Shown: piece by piece, positions 43,423 through 52,781 of the stretch
Numbering within the stretch: position 1 is the stretch's first letter
Layout: the number at the start of each line of letters is the position of its first letter
DNA from: Oxalobacteraceae bacterium OTU3CAMAD1
Lineage (GTDB): Bacteria; Pseudomonadota; Gammaproteobacteria; Burkholderiales; Burkholderiaceae_D
DNA length: 64,000 bases
Direction: 5' to 3'
NCBI GenBank assembly: GCA_024123915.1
Contig: CP099650.1
Span: forward strand, 4,898,001-4,962,000
Notes under the pieces: model-generated
Seen by the model: the letters and a program-made list of their open reading frames with translations, nothing else
Databases searched by the model: none
What the model was told of the DNA's origin: nothing
Position numbers and translations under genes: made by a program

Positions 43423-46026
43423 ATGAAAACCACACAATACAAAACGTCCAAACAGCCCACGCAACAAGGTCATGGCTGCCGCCTCTCCGTGCTCAGCCTC
43501 GGCGTGCTGTCGATGTTGTCGATGCTGGCCGCGCAATCGCATGCCAGCGGACAAACCAGCCAGGCCAACGACGGCGCCGCCGCCAGCGTGGCCGCCAGTG
43601 CCAATAGCGTGGTGATCTCGGGCCAGCGCTCCAGCCTGCGCAACTCGATCGCCGCGCAGGAGCAGGCCGACAACATCGTCAGCGTCATCAGCAGCGACGA
43701 CATCGGCGGCCTGCCGGACAAGAACGCCGCCGAAGCGCTGGCGCGCCTGCCGGGCCTGTCGGTGCAGCGCGACCAGGGCGAAGGCCGTTACGTGAGCGTG
43801 CGCGGCCTCGGCCCGGACCTGAATTCGGTCACCATCAACGGCGCGCTGGTGCCCTCGCCCGAGTCGGGCCGCCGCGCGGTGGCGCTGGACGTGCTGCCGG
43901 CGGGCCTGATCCAATCGCTTTCGGTCAGCAAGACCTTGACGCCGGACCAGGACGCCAACTCCCTCGGCGGCACCGTCGAAGTCAAAACGCTGTCGGCCTT
44001 CGACCTGCCGGGCAAGCTGCTGTCGGCCACCGTCGGCGCCAGCCGCGACCAAAATATCGGCAAGACCAGCCCGAACGGCAGCATCCTGTTCGCCGAACGC
44101 TTCATGAACGGCAAGCTCGGTGTGGCCGGCGGCATCAGCTACGAAAAGCGTGAATTCGGTTCCGACAACGTCGAAACCGGCGGCGCCTGGGAAGACGGAA
44201 AACTGACCGGGGTTGAACTGCGCGACTACCTGCCGACGCGCAAGCGCCGCGCCGCCGCGCTCAACCTCGACTACCACGGCGACAACCTGGGCAAGTCGCT
44301 TAGTAAATATTATGTGCGCAGCTTCATCAGCGACTTCAGCGACGACGAAGTGCGCGACCGCCTGACCATCAGCAACATCGCCGGCGACGGCCTCGGAGAG
44401 GGCCAGACCGCCAGCGCGCGTGGCGAGCGCCGCCTGCGCCAGCGCAAGTACACCCAGACCATCAGCTCGGTCGTGCTGGGCACCGAACAGAAATGGAACG
44501 GCTGGAAGCTTGATGTGGCCGGCGGTATCAGCCGCGCCACCGACGAGGCGCCGGAGTCGATCAACGACGCCCGCTTCCGTGGCAGCAAGGACTTCGCCGG
44601 CGTCGGCTTCACCGGCACCGACATCCCGCGCCTGACCGGCCCGGCCAGCCTCTACGACGCCGCCAACTACAAGCTGAACTCGATCGCGCTCAAACAGGGC
44701 GACGCGACCGACAAGGAACACCACGTTCGCTTCGACCTGAGCCACAAGTTCGAGCTGGGCGAAGGTAGTTCGACGCTCAAGTTCGGCGCCAAGGCCGGCC
44801 GCCGCGAAAAATCCAACGACACCGAGGCGTGGTCGTACAGCAGCAAGCAGATCGGCGGCGCCAGCACCGCGCTGGCCGACTACGTCACCGGCAACGACCT
44901 CGATTACAAGCTGGGCCGCATCGGCAAGGCCATCGACCCTGCCGCGATCCGCCGCCTGGTGGCCGGCCTGAGCCGCGCCGACGCCCGCCTGCTGGTGGAC
45001 TCGACCATCGACGACTACCGCATGCACGAGGACATCGATGCAGCCTATGTGCAAAACAGCTTCGACATCGACGCCTGGCACCTGCTGGCCGGCGTGCGCG
45101 CCGAACACACCAAGTTCGACGCGGCCGGCTCGCGCGTCAACGAGGAAGAGGAAAGCTTCGATGCGGTCAACCGCCGGCGCTCGTACACCAACTGGCTGCC
45201 GTCGCTGCAGGCCCGTTACGACCTCGACGCGAAAACCAGCATCCGCGCGGCCTGGACCCATGCGGTGGTGCGCGCCAACTTCAGCCAGCTTGCGCCCGGC
45301 GTAAGCCTGGCCAGCGACACCGAGGCCACCATCGGCAACCCCGACCTGGCGCCGCTGAAGTCCACCAACCTCGACCTGGGCATCGAGCGCGTGCTGGGCG
45401 ACGACGGCAGCATGTCGGCCTATGTGTTCCACAAGGACATCAAGAACTTCACCTACACGACCAACCTGGCCGGCAGCGGCCAGTGGGCCGACTACAGCTC
45501 GGCGGTATCCTACGCCAACGGCGACAAGGCCACCGTCAAGGGCATCGAACTGGCGTACAACCAGCCGCTGCGCATGTTCCCGGCACCGTTCAACCGCCTG
45601 ATCGTCGGCGCCAACGGCAGCCTGACCCGCTCGGACGCCAACATTGCCCGCTACGACATCGACGCCGGCCGCACGCGCTCGCGCAGCATCGACATGCCGG
45701 GCCAGTCGGACCGCGTGCTGAACCTGATGCTGGGCTACGAGCAGGGTCCGCTGAGCACCCGTCTGGCGCTCAACTACAAATCGCCGTATCTGCTGGAAAT
45801 GGGCGACGACATCCTCGACCCCGGCCAGGACCGCGTCGTCGACGCCCAGAAACAGGTCGACTTCTCGCTGTCGTACCAACTCAGCAAACAGGTACAGCTG
45901 AACTTCGAAGCGGCCAACCTGAACAACGAAAAATACTATGTTTATCTGGGCAGCAAAGCCCAAAACGCGCAATATGAACAATACGGCCGCACCTATAAAG
46001 TCAGCCTCAAAGTGAGCATGTTCTAA
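43423..46026 (+). CDS. TonB-dependent receptor of the phytase operon
   Basis: 867 aa. Signal peptide about 1-42 (HASGQ), plug domain with SSLRNSIAAQEQADNIVSVISSDDIGGLPDKNAAEALARLPGLSVQRDQGEGRYVSVRGLGPDLNSVTINGA (the Caulobacter/Xanthomonas-type receptor pattern), barrel ending in Phe (SLKVSMF). The stop is 2 bases from the phytase start, so the two are translationally close and surely co-transcribed. With the Pho box upstream, it likely imports phytate, inositol phosphates or another phosphate ester at low phosphate (inference). Confidence 0.83.
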   Translation: MKTTQYKTSKQPTQQGHGCRLSVLSLGVLSMLSMLAAQSHASGQTSQANDGAAASVAASANSVVISGQRSSLRNSIAAQEQADNIVSVISSDDIGGLPDKNAAEALARLPGLSVQRDQGEGRYVSVRGLGPDLNSVTINGALVPSPESGRRAVALDVLPAGLIQSLSVSKTLTPDQDANSLGGTVEVKTLSAFDLPGKLLSATVGASRDQNIGKTSPNGSILFAERFMNGKLGVAGGISYEKREFGSDNVETGGAWEDGKLTGVELRDYLPTRKRRAAALNLDYHGDNLGKSLSKYYVRSFISDFSDDEVRDRLTISNIAGDGLGEGQTASARGERRLRQRKYTQTISSVVLGTEQKWNGWKLDVAGGISRATDEAPESINDARFRGSKDFAGVGFTGTDIPRLTGPASLYDAANYKLNSIALKQGDATDKEHHVRFDLSHKFELGEGSSTLKFGAKAGRREKSNDTEAWSYSSKQIGGASTALADYVTGNDLDYKLGRIGKAIDPAAIRRLVAGLSRADARLLVDSTIDDYRMHEDIDAAYVQNSFDIDAWHLLAGVRAEHTKFDAAGSRVNEEEESFDAVNRRRSYTNWLPSLQARYDLDAKTSIRAAWTHAVVRANFSQLAPGVSLASDTEATIGNPDLAPLKSTNLDLGIERVLGDDGSMSAYVFHKDIKNFTYTTNLAGSGQWADYSSAVSYANGDKATVKGIELAYNQPLRMFPAPFNRLIVGANGSLTRSDANIARYDIDAGRTRSRSIDMPGQSDRVLNLMLGYEQGPLSTRLALNYKSPYLLEMGDDILDPGQDRVVDAQKQVDFSLSYQLSKQVQLNFEAANLNNEKYYVYLGSKAQNAQYEQYGRTYKVSLKVSMF

Positions 46027-46028
46027 TA

Positions 46029-47720
46029 ATGAAAACTACGATCTTCAACGGTATTCTCTTCGGCGCGCTGGTTTCGTGCGGCGTGCTGGCTCAGACGGTC
46101 CACGCGGCGGAAACGGGAAAAGCGACACGTTCGGCCGCCCTGCCCGGCCTGGCCGCCAAAGCCAGCGAACTGGCCGCCCTGCCCGACGGCGGCTGGCTCG
46201 CCATCGACAAGCAGGCCCTGCGCCTGCTCGACGCCGGCGGCAAGGAGCGCGCCCACCTTGCCGTGCGCGCCAAGCAGCTCGACCTGCGTCCCCAACCACA
46301 AGGCGGCGGCGTGCTGGCCGTTGTGCTCGACGCCAACGCCGAGCATGTCCTTCCGGTTCTGGTCGATATGAAGGCCGGCACCTTGACCGCGCAACAGCCG
46401 TTCCCGGCGCCGCCATTCGGCATCGAGTCGTCGTGCCTGTACCGTGACGCCCAACAAATCGACCATCTGTTCATGATCGGTAAAGATGGCCAGGCCGAAC
46501 AATGGCTGATGCACGGCGACCAGCGCCAGCTGGTGCGCAAGCTGGCCTTGCCGCCGCACGTCAAGCATTGCCGCGCCGACGACGCCACGCAGCAACTGCT
46601 GGTCACTGAGGAGAAAATGGGCGTGTGGGCCTACAACGCCGACGCTGAAGGCGGACCGAGCCGCAAGCTGGTCCAGCGCGGCGACACCTTCAAAAAAGGG
46701 CAAGTGCGGGTGATTGCCTGGCAAGCGGCGACGCTGCCGATGGCAAACGCCAAGGCCATCATCGAGCCGCGCGCGCAGACCGAACCGGTGGCGCGCCAGG
46801 GCGACGCGGCCGACGATCCGGCCATCTGGCGCAACCCGGCCGACCCGGCCGGCGCGCGCATCCTCGGCACCAACAAGAAGCAAGGCCTGCTGGTGTACGA
46901 CCTGAACGGCAAGCAGTTGCAACTGCTGGAGGTCGGCCGCCTGAACAACGTCGACGTGCGCCAGGGCGTCACCGTCGGCGAACGCACGCTCGACGTGGCC
47001 GTCGCCACCCAGCGCGACGACAACAGCGTGATGCTGTTCGCCATCGACGCCGGCGGCACCGTCACACAGGCCGGCGCCTTTGCCACCGGACTGGAGGACA
47101 TCTACGGCATGTGCCTGTACCGTCCGGCCGACGGCGGGCTGGAAGCGTTCATCAACGACAAGGACGGCAGCTTCCTGCAGTACCGCATCGAGGCCGGCGC
47201 CGACGGCAAGGGCATGTCGGGCAAGCTGCTGCGCCGCTTCAAGGTCGCCAGCCAGCCCGAGGGCTGCGTCGTCGACGACCGCAACGAGCGCCTGTTCCTG
47301 GGCGAGGAAAAGCGCGGCGTGTGGACCGTCTCGGCCCGTGGCGACGCCCCGGCCAAGCTGAGCATGATCATGCCGGTCGGCCCGCAACTGGTGGCCGACG
47401 TCGAAGGCATGGGCCTGTACCACGGCGACAAGGCCGACTACCTGGTCGTCTCCAGCCAGGGCGACAACAGCTACCTGGTGCTCGACGCCAAGGCGCCCTA
47501 CCGCGTGCGCGGCAGCTTCCGGGTCGGCTACAACCTGGCCGCCGGCATCGACGGCACGTCGGAGACGGACGGGCTGGAAGTCAGCTCCGCCAACTTCGGC
47601 GGACCATATGCGAAAGGCATGCTGGTGATCCAGGACGGCTACAAGCGCCTGCCGGACAGCCCGCAAAACTTCAAATATGTCGCGTGGGACGACGTCGCCA
47701 AAGCCCTAAAACTGGACTAA
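46029..47720 (+). CDS. dual-domain beta-propeller 3-phytase, exported
   Basis: 563 aa. Signal peptide about 1-26 (HAAE). Residues about 30-250 are an incomplete N-terminal propeller domain and about 255-563 the complete one. Family blocks in the second domain include DAADDPAIW, NNVDVRQGV, EGCVVDDRNERLFLGEE, ADVEGMGLY, YLVVSSQGDN, SETDGLEV and KGMLVIQDGY, which carry the calcium- and phosphate-binding acidic residues. The enzyme releases phosphate from phytate. It is co-transcribed with its TonB receptor under a Pho-type promoter and followed by a hairpin at 47730. Confidence 0.88.
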   Translation: MKTTIFNGILFGALVSCGVLAQTVHAAETGKATRSAALPGLAAKASELAALPDGGWLAIDKQALRLLDAGGKERAHLAVRAKQLDLRPQPQGGGVLAVVLDANAEHVLPVLVDMKAGTLTAQQPFPAPPFGIESSCLYRDAQQIDHLFMIGKDGQAEQWLMHGDQRQLVRKLALPPHVKHCRADDATQQLLVTEEKMGVWAYNADAEGGPSRKLVQRGDTFKKGQVRVIAWQAATLPMANAKAIIEPRAQTEPVARQGDAADDPAIWRNPADPAGARILGTNKKQGLLVYDLNGKQLQLLEVGRLNNVDVRQGVTVGERTLDVAVATQRDDNSVMLFAIDAGGTVTQAGAFATGLEDIYGMCLYRPADGGLEAFINDKDGSFLQYRIEAGADGKGMSGKLLRRFKVASQPEGCVVDDRNERLFLGEEKRGVWTVSARGDAPAKLSMIMPVGPQLVADVEGMGLYHGDKADYLVVSSQGDNSYLVLDAKAPYRVRGSFRVGYNLAAGIDGTSETDGLEVSSANFGGPYAKGMLVIQDGYKRLPDSPQNFKYVAWDDVAKALKLD

Positions 47721-47729
47721 ACAAACGCA

Positions 47730-47754
47730 GAGCCTGGCCAAAAAAGCCAGGCTC
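47730..47754 (+). terminator. hairpin ending the phytase operon
   Basis: GAGCCTGGC and GCCAGGCTC form a perfect 9-bp stem with a CAAAAAA loop, starting 10 bases after the phytase stop. No T-run follows, so it may terminate weakly or protect the RNA end. Confidence 0.6.
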
Positions 47755-47765
47755 CCATCTGGATC

Positions 47766-47798
47766 CACGTAGGGCGGATTAGCGAAGCGTAATCCGCC
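47766..47798. repeat. dispersed repeat, single half-unit, copy 4
   Basis: CACGTAGGGCGGATTA followed by GCGAAGCG and TAATCCGCC; GGCGGATTA and TAATCCGCC pair into a hairpin. Only one unit is present, unlike the paired copies at 6618, 10960 and 40822. It lies 46 bases after the phytase stop. The rest of the gap to 47926 shows nothing clear. Confidence 0.85.
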
Positions 47799-47926
47799 AA
47801 GCTCCATCGCCGGCCCATGCCAAAGTGAGAATGATCGAAGCCCCACCATAACAACATGATAATCTTCCCACCACGGTAGGAACCGGCTGCGCCGCAGCCG
47901 GCAGCCTCCCGCCCCCAGGAGAAAAG

Positions 47927-48673
47927 ATGTCGGAGCACCGCCACCCAGCCAGTCCCGTCAACATAAAAGCCTACGCCCGCCTCGCCGGCCTGCTCTACCT
48001 GATCATCATCGTCATCGGCGTGCTCGGCGAATCGGTCATCCGGGGCAAGCTGGTCGTCTCCGGCGACCCCGACGCCACCGCCCGCAGCATCCTCGCCGCC
48101 GAATGGCTGTGGCGCCTCGGCGTCGGCGGCCAGGACCTGCTGCTGCTGTGCGCCGTCGGATTGACCTTGATCTGGTATGTGCTGCTGCGCCCCGTCAACC
48201 AGCACCTGGCGCTGGCGGTGGCCTTCTTCGGCCTGGTCTCGCTGGCGGTCGAAAGCGTCAGCGTGCTGCACCTGCACGCGGTGCTCACGCCCTTGTCCGA
48301 CGCGGCGTACCTGAAAGCGATCGATCCCCAACAGCTGCACCTGCTCGCCTACCAATCGATCATCGCCCACGCCCACGCGTTCGGCCTGGCGCTGATCTTC
48401 TTCGGCGTCGAATGCCTGATCGTCGGCCACCTGATCCGCCAATCCGGCTACTTCCCCAAGGCCATCGGCTGGCTGATGCAACTGACCGGCGTCTGCTACC
48501 TGGTCAACAGCTTCGCGATGATCCTCTATCCGCCGCTGCAGGACATGCTGTTCCCCGCCATCTTGCTGCCGTGTTTCATCGGCGAGAGCGCGTTCTGCCT
48601 GTATCTGCTGATCAAGGGTGTCGATGTGCAGGCGTGGCGGCGCCGCGCGGGCGACGGCACGACCGCAGTGTAA
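47927..48673 (+). CDS. DUF4386 family membrane protein
   Basis: 248 aa with about six membrane helices. The family start ARLAGLLYLIIIVIGVLGESVIRGKLVVSGD is well conserved, as is GESAFCLYLLIKGV near the end. Function of DUF4386 is unknown. A ribosome site (AGGAGAAAAG) precedes the ATG. No operon partner is visible. Confidence 0.85.
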   Translation: MSEHRHPASPVNIKAYARLAGLLYLIIIVIGVLGESVIRGKLVVSGDPDATARSILAAEWLWRLGVGGQDLLLLCAVGLTLIWYVLLRPVNQHLALAVAFFGLVSLAVESVSVLHLHAVLTPLSDAAYLKAIDPQQLHLLAYQSIIAHAHAFGLALIFFGVECLIVGHLIRQSGYFPKAIGWLMQLTGVCYLVNSFAMILYPPLQDMLFPAILLPCFIGESAFCLYLLIKGVDVQAWRRRAGDGTTAV

Positions 48674-48788
48674 TTTCAAAACAATGGTTTTCAAGGACTC
48701 AGTTGGCTGCGGCGCAAAGAAAAAAACGCCATAAACCGTTGTTTTTCAAGGGCTTATGACGCTTTATGAAATACCGCTAAAATGTGGC

Positions 48789-48873
48789 TGGTGCTCCGAG
48801 CCGGAATCGAACCGGCACGCCTTGCGGCGGGAGATTTTAAGTCTCCAGTGTCTACCAATTTCACCATCGGAGC
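48789..48873 (-). tRNA. tRNA-Leu (anticodon TAA)
   Basis: 85 bases including an encoded CCA. The acceptor stem GCTCCGA/TCGGAGC is perfect. The anticodon stem GGAGA/TCTCC encloses loop CTTAAAA, anticodon TAA, reading UUA. GGTTCGATTCC is the T arm, and the long variable arm is as expected for tRNA-Leu. Confidence 0.96.
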
Positions 48874-48918
48874 AGCACAGCCCAATATTATGCCATGAAC
48901 ATGACATAACTGCCATAC

Positions 48919-49014
48919 CGGAAGCTGTGGCCGGCGCTGGCCGACCTGTTGCCGCGCCATCCGGATATCCATGTGGAGGTCAGCGTCGGCGATAGTTACG
49001 TGGAGCCGCACCAT
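48919..49014 (+). pseudogene. LysR-family substrate-domain remnant
   Basis: About 32 codons reading RKLWPALADLLPRHPDIHVEVSV followed by GDSYVEPHH, the pattern found near the start of LysR effector domains. No start, helix-turn-helix or continuation is present, and it stops against the 3' end of the dehydrogenase gene. Probably a fragment left by a rearrangement next to the tRNA gene. Identification rests on a short match. Confidence 0.45.
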
Positions 49015-51150
49015 TTACGGCTGCAAGGTCACCTTGAAAATCTTCGTGCTGGTATTGTTCGGCACGCTGTCCTTGTCACCCGCGGCATCGCTGGTCGCCA
49101 TCCACAGATGGCCATCGATGGTCGGCTCCACCGTACGCAAGCGGCCGTACGCACCGACAAAAAACTGGCGGACATTGATCAGACGATCAGCGCTGATCTC
49201 GCTGCGATACAACCGCTGCCCCGCCAGACAGGCAACGTACAGCGCGTTGCGGACGATGGCGATGCCGCTGCATGATCCTTCCGTATTGCGGTAGGTGTAT
49301 TTGGGTGCCACATAGCCCGCCGTTGCGCATCCATTGCCGGCGCGCGACGTGACGCCTTCGCAGTTTGGCCAGCCATAGTTGCCCCCCTTCACGATCAGGT
49401 TTGTTTCGTCTTGGGAATCACCGAACTCCTGTTCCCACAAACGGCCGCTTGCGTCGAACGCCAGCCCCTGTGGATTGCGGTGGCCGTAGCTCCAGACATA
49501 GTTCCCGAACGGATTATCGGCCGGCACCGTGCCGTTGGGATTCAAGCGCAGCACTTTGCCAGCAAGATTGCTGGTGTCCTGAGCAAATTGACCGTTCTGA
49601 GCATCGCCCGTGGTCGCATACAGTTTGCCGTCCGGGCCGAAGCGGAGACGCCCGCCATTGTGATATTTGTTACGGCCAATACCCTTGAGTAAAACCTCAA
49701 GCGAGGCTGTATCGAGCGCACCGTTCACATAGCGCAGGCGCACGATACGGTTATCCGTGGGGCTGGTGTGGTAGATGTACAACCAGGGATCCTGAGCAGG
49801 GAATCCGGGCGGTATGGCAAGGCCAAGCAAGCCGCCTTCGCCATCGGTACCCTGGACATTGGGAATGACGCCCAATGTCTTCTTCACGCCTGACACCGGG
49901 TTCAAGGCGACAATATCGTGCGCGTCGCGACGGCTGTAAATGAGCGATCCGTCAGGCAGCGCTGCCAGGCCCCACGGAATGTCGGTCTCGGTCGTTACCT
50001 GCGCCGTCGAGCAGATCACGTCGGTGCAAGCGGTACCGGTGGTCAGCGCCAAGGTCACCGAGCGTGGTGAAACGTTGCCTTGCCCGTCACGCGCCGCGAC
50101 GGTGTATTGGTACGTGGTAACGGGGGCCAATCCGGCATCGGTGTAACCCAGCGTGGCGCTCGTGCCGACCACGACGTTGTTGCGGTGGATGTTATAGCCG
50201 GTGACGGCGACATTGTCAGTGGATGCAGCCCAGTTCAGTGTCGCAGTCGTCCCGCTGACGGTACCCCGCAGTCCGGCGGGAACGGATGGCGCCTGAGTAT
50301 CCGCCTGGCATTGCGGCACCGTCACCTGCAGCGAGGTGCTGGCCTGCGACACGTTGCCGGCAGCATCCCGGGCGTTGACGTACACGCCCCAGTTCGCCCC
50401 TGGCGTCAGCACTAGCTGGGCGGTGAGCGTACTGGCGTTCACCGTGCCGAGGGCTTGCCCGTCGCGATATATGTCGTAGTAGGCGATGCCGACATTGTCC
50501 GTCGACGCTTTCCAGGTCAGCGTGGCGGACCTGCAGGTTAAGGCGCTGATCGTCAAACCGCTGGGCGGCGTGGGTGGCTGGGTGTCCGTTGCCGGCGGCA
50601 CCACGTTGCCAACTGACCATTGCTGGTGGGCGCTCCCTTCGCAGCGCCACATATCGATGCCGGTGCCGTTGGCGATGGCGCCGCCTTTGACCGTCAGGCA
50701 AAGCCCGGATTGTGCATTGATGATGGTTCGGTCGGGCCTGAGCGTCCACTTTTGATTGGCGCCGCCATGACATGGGTACGATTGCACGATGGTACCGGGC
50801 TGGGTGCTTGCACCGCGAACATCCAGGCAGCGGGCCCCATCGAAGGTGGTGAGTTCACCTGCGGCCGTGAACGCCCACTTCTGGTTGGCGCCGCCGTGGC
50901 AATCGAAGATGATGGCGGCCGTGCCGGGCTGCTGGCTGCCGTTGGCGACGTCCAGACAACGCTGCGAAGCGCCGCTGACCAGCGTTGCGGGGGTCGCCGC
51001 CTGCGCTGGCACCGCGCCGGCCGCACCCAGCCCGAGAATGGCATGCACTACCGTCCAGCGGCGTGCCGGAACTTTTTTGGTCGCGCGCCGGGTGGCCGCT
51101 GCGGCTTGCACTGATAAATCGAGGCGATGGGGGATCAGGTCGGTGCTCAT
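49015..51150 (-). CDS. secreted PQQ-dependent sugar dehydrogenase with ricin-type lectin and FN3 domains
   Basis: 711 aa from ATG 51150, with AAGGA 8 bases upstream; the ATG three codons earlier is too close to it. A long N-terminal export signal containing RRWTVV ends near AQA. About 52-185 is a ricin-type lectin domain with three QxW repeats (NQKWAF, NQKWTL, HQQWSV). Two FN3 domains follow (about 195-280 and 287-375). From about 385 comes a soluble glucose/sorbosone dehydrogenase propeller (IPWGLAALPDGSLIYSRRD, GLLGLAIPPGF, KYHNGGRLRFGPDGKLYATTGDA, GHRNPQGLAFD, GGNYGWP). It needs PQQ, made by the adjacent operon. Lectin and FN3 modules probably target it to polysaccharide. Confidence 0.87.
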   Translation of the reverse strand: MSTDLIPHRLDLSVQAAAATRRATKKVPARRWTVVHAILGLGAAGAVPAQAATPATLVSGASQRCLDVANGSQQPGTAAIIFDCHGGANQKWAFTAAGELTTFDGARCLDVRGASTQPGTIVQSYPCHGGANQKWTLRPDRTIINAQSGLCLTVKGGAIANGTGIDMWRCEGSAHQQWSVGNVVPPATDTQPPTPPSGLTISALTCRSATLTWKASTDNVGIAYYDIYRDGQALGTVNASTLTAQLVLTPGANWGVYVNARDAAGNVSQASTSLQVTVPQCQADTQAPSVPAGLRGTVSGTTATLNWAASTDNVAVTGYNIHRNNVVVGTSATLGYTDAGLAPVTTYQYTVAARDGQGNVSPRSVTLALTTGTACTDVICSTAQVTTETDIPWGLAALPDGSLIYSRRDAHDIVALNPVSGVKKTLGVIPNVQGTDGEGGLLGLAIPPGFPAQDPWLYIYHTSPTDNRIVRLRYVNGALDTASLEVLLKGIGRNKYHNGGRLRFGPDGKLYATTGDAQNGQFAQDTSNLAGKVLRLNPNGTVPADNPFGNYVWSYGHRNPQGLAFDASGRLWEQEFGDSQDETNLIVKGGNYGWPNCEGVTSRAGNGCATAGYVAPKYTYRNTEGSCSGIAIVRNALYVACLAGQRLYRSEISADRLINVRQFFVGAYGRLRTVEPTIDGHLWMATSDAAGDKDSVPNNTSTKIFKVTLQP

Positions 51151-51339
51151 GACATTCATCCTTATAGGTTCGCAGACTGCAGTGCCCGTGCGTCATTGGC
51201 GCTGGGGACAGGTAGAAGCCAACCCATAAGGTACCGCATGATCACCGCGCACTATTGCGTTGCTATAAAAATATTTCTTCCGTCATTGCCCCGCGTGCGG
51301 ACTGGGCGATGCCGTCATAGTTAACCTCTATTAAAACAG

Positions 51340-52512
51340 TCACGATCGGATGTCGGGCTTGAGTGCGCGTGAATTAGCGTTCGTGCGAAACACGATCGGC
51401 TGCTCGATCAGAGTGGCGCTATCCAGCCCTGACGCGCCCTGGCTGACGAACCGGATCACTTTGTCGACCTCGCCGCGCTGGGGCGACTTGCCGCATACCG
51501 GATCGGTAGCTGCCGCGTCACCGGCCAGCATGAATGCCTGGCAGCGGCAACCGCCCAGGTCGCGCCCCTTTTCGTCGCAACTACGGCATGGCTCCTGCAT
51601 CCAGTCATTGCCGCGATAAGCGTTGAAAGCGGTGCTGATGCGCCAGATATCATCTAATCCCATGTCGCGTACATTCGGCAAGTTGAGCCCAGGCAGATCG
51701 CGCGCATTGTGGCAAGGCAGCGCCACGCCGTCCGGCGCCACGCCCAGAAACACCGAACCCCAGCCATTCATGCACGCCTTGGGCCGGTCCTCGAAATAAT
51801 CCGGCACCACGAACAGCAGCTTGCAAGCCTCGCCTATGCGCTCGCGGTACTGCGCCACCACGCGTTCGGCTTCGCGCACCTGCTCGAGCGTCGGCATCAG
51901 CTGGTTGCGATTTTTCATGGCCCAGCCGTAGTATTGGGTATTGGCCAGCTCCAGGTACTCGGCGCCGAGCGCCAGCGCCATCTCGATGATCTTGCCGACA
52001 TGCGGCAGGTTATAGCGATGCAGCACGCAATTCATCACCATCGGGTAATCGTATTGCTTGATCAGCTTGGCCACTTTCAGCTTGAGGTCGAACGTCTTGG
52101 TGCTGCTCAGGAAATCGTTGAGTTCACGGGTGGAATCCTGGAACGACAACTGGATATGATCGAGCCCGGCGTTCTTGAGCGCGGCGATGCGGGTGTCATT
52201 CAAGCCGACACCCGAGGTGATCAGGTTGCTGTAAAAGCCCAGCCGGCGCGCTTCAGCGACCAGTTCTTCCAGGTCGTCGCGCAACAGCGGCTCGCCACCG
52301 GAAAATCCCAGCTGCACCGCCCCCAGCGCGCGTGCTTCGCGCATGACCCGCACCCATTCGCCAGTGGTCAATTCATTGCGCACCGCATCGTAGTTGAGCG
52401 GGTTATAACAGAACGCGCAATGCAGCGGGCATTGGTACGTCAATTCCGCCAAGAGCCAGAACGGCGGCGACACCGCCGCAGCGCCACTGCGAGCAATATC
52501 GGTTCGCAGCAT
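51340..52512 (-). CDS. pqqE: PQQ biosynthesis radical-SAM protein PqqE
   Basis: 390 aa. The ATG ([10 protein letters not shown]) overlaps the pqqD stop as TGATG; a GTG four codons earlier is less likely. Radical-SAM Cys motif CPLHCAFC (Cys28, Cys32, Cys35) and SPASM-type auxiliary cluster Cys residues near the C-terminus (CRSCDEKGRDLGGCRC). It makes the Glu-Tyr carbon-carbon link in PqqA, the first step of PQQ synthesis. Last gene of pqqABCDE; the 190-base gap to the dehydrogenase gene holds no gene. Confidence 0.95.
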   Translation of the reverse strand: MLRTDIARSGAAAVSPPFWLLAELTYQCPLHCAFCYNPLNYDAVRNELTTGEWVRVMREARALGAVQLGFSGGEPLLRDDLEELVAEARRLGFYSNLITSGVGLNDTRIAALKNAGLDHIQLSFQDSTRELNDFLSSTKTFDLKLKVAKLIKQYDYPMVMNCVLHRYNLPHVGKIIEMALALGAEYLELANTQYYGWAMKNRNQLMPTLEQVREAERVVAQYRERIGEACKLLFVVPDYFEDRPKACMNGWGSVFLGVAPDGVALPCHNARDLPGLNLPNVRDMGLDDIWRISTAFNAYRGNDWMQEPCRSCDEKGRDLGGCRCQAFMLAGDAAATDPVCGKSPQRGEVDKVIRFVSQGASGLDSATLIEQPIVFRTNANSRALKPDIRS

Positions 52513-52781
52513 CACTCGATCCACTTTTGTCGATGGGCGTGGGCCAGCAACCCCTCGATATCGGCGCGCAAGCCGGTGGTCTGGAATTTGTTTTCCAGGT
52601 CGCTCACAATTTGATCAACCGGCGTCTTGCCGTCGCAGCACTTTATGATTTCGCCGGCGCTGCCATTCAGCTTGACCATGCCTTCGGGGTACAGCAGCAC
52701 GTAGGATTGCTGGACCTCCTCCCATTGCAGGCGAAAGCGCCGGTTCAGCGCCGGCGCGGCGGGAAATAATGGATCGTTCAT
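52512..52781 (-). CDS. pqqD: PQQ biosynthesis peptide chaperone PqqD
   Basis: 89 aa from [10 protein letters not shown], whose ATG overlaps the pqqC stop (ATGA); a longer frame would run into pqqC. The small winged-helix-like peptide-binding domain is recognisable: [32 protein letters not shown] and the C-terminal helices. It delivers PqqA to PqqE. Confidence 0.93.
   Translation of the reverse strand: MNDPLFPAAPALNRRFRLQWEEVQQSYVLLYPEGMVKLNGSAGEIIKCCDGKTPVDQIVSDLENKFQTTGLRADIEGLLAHAHRQKWIE

Noticed and set aside
43408..45981. 857-codon minus-strand frame opposite the phytase-operon receptor
   Set aside because: Antisense artefact; the Pho promoter and coding features support the plus strand.
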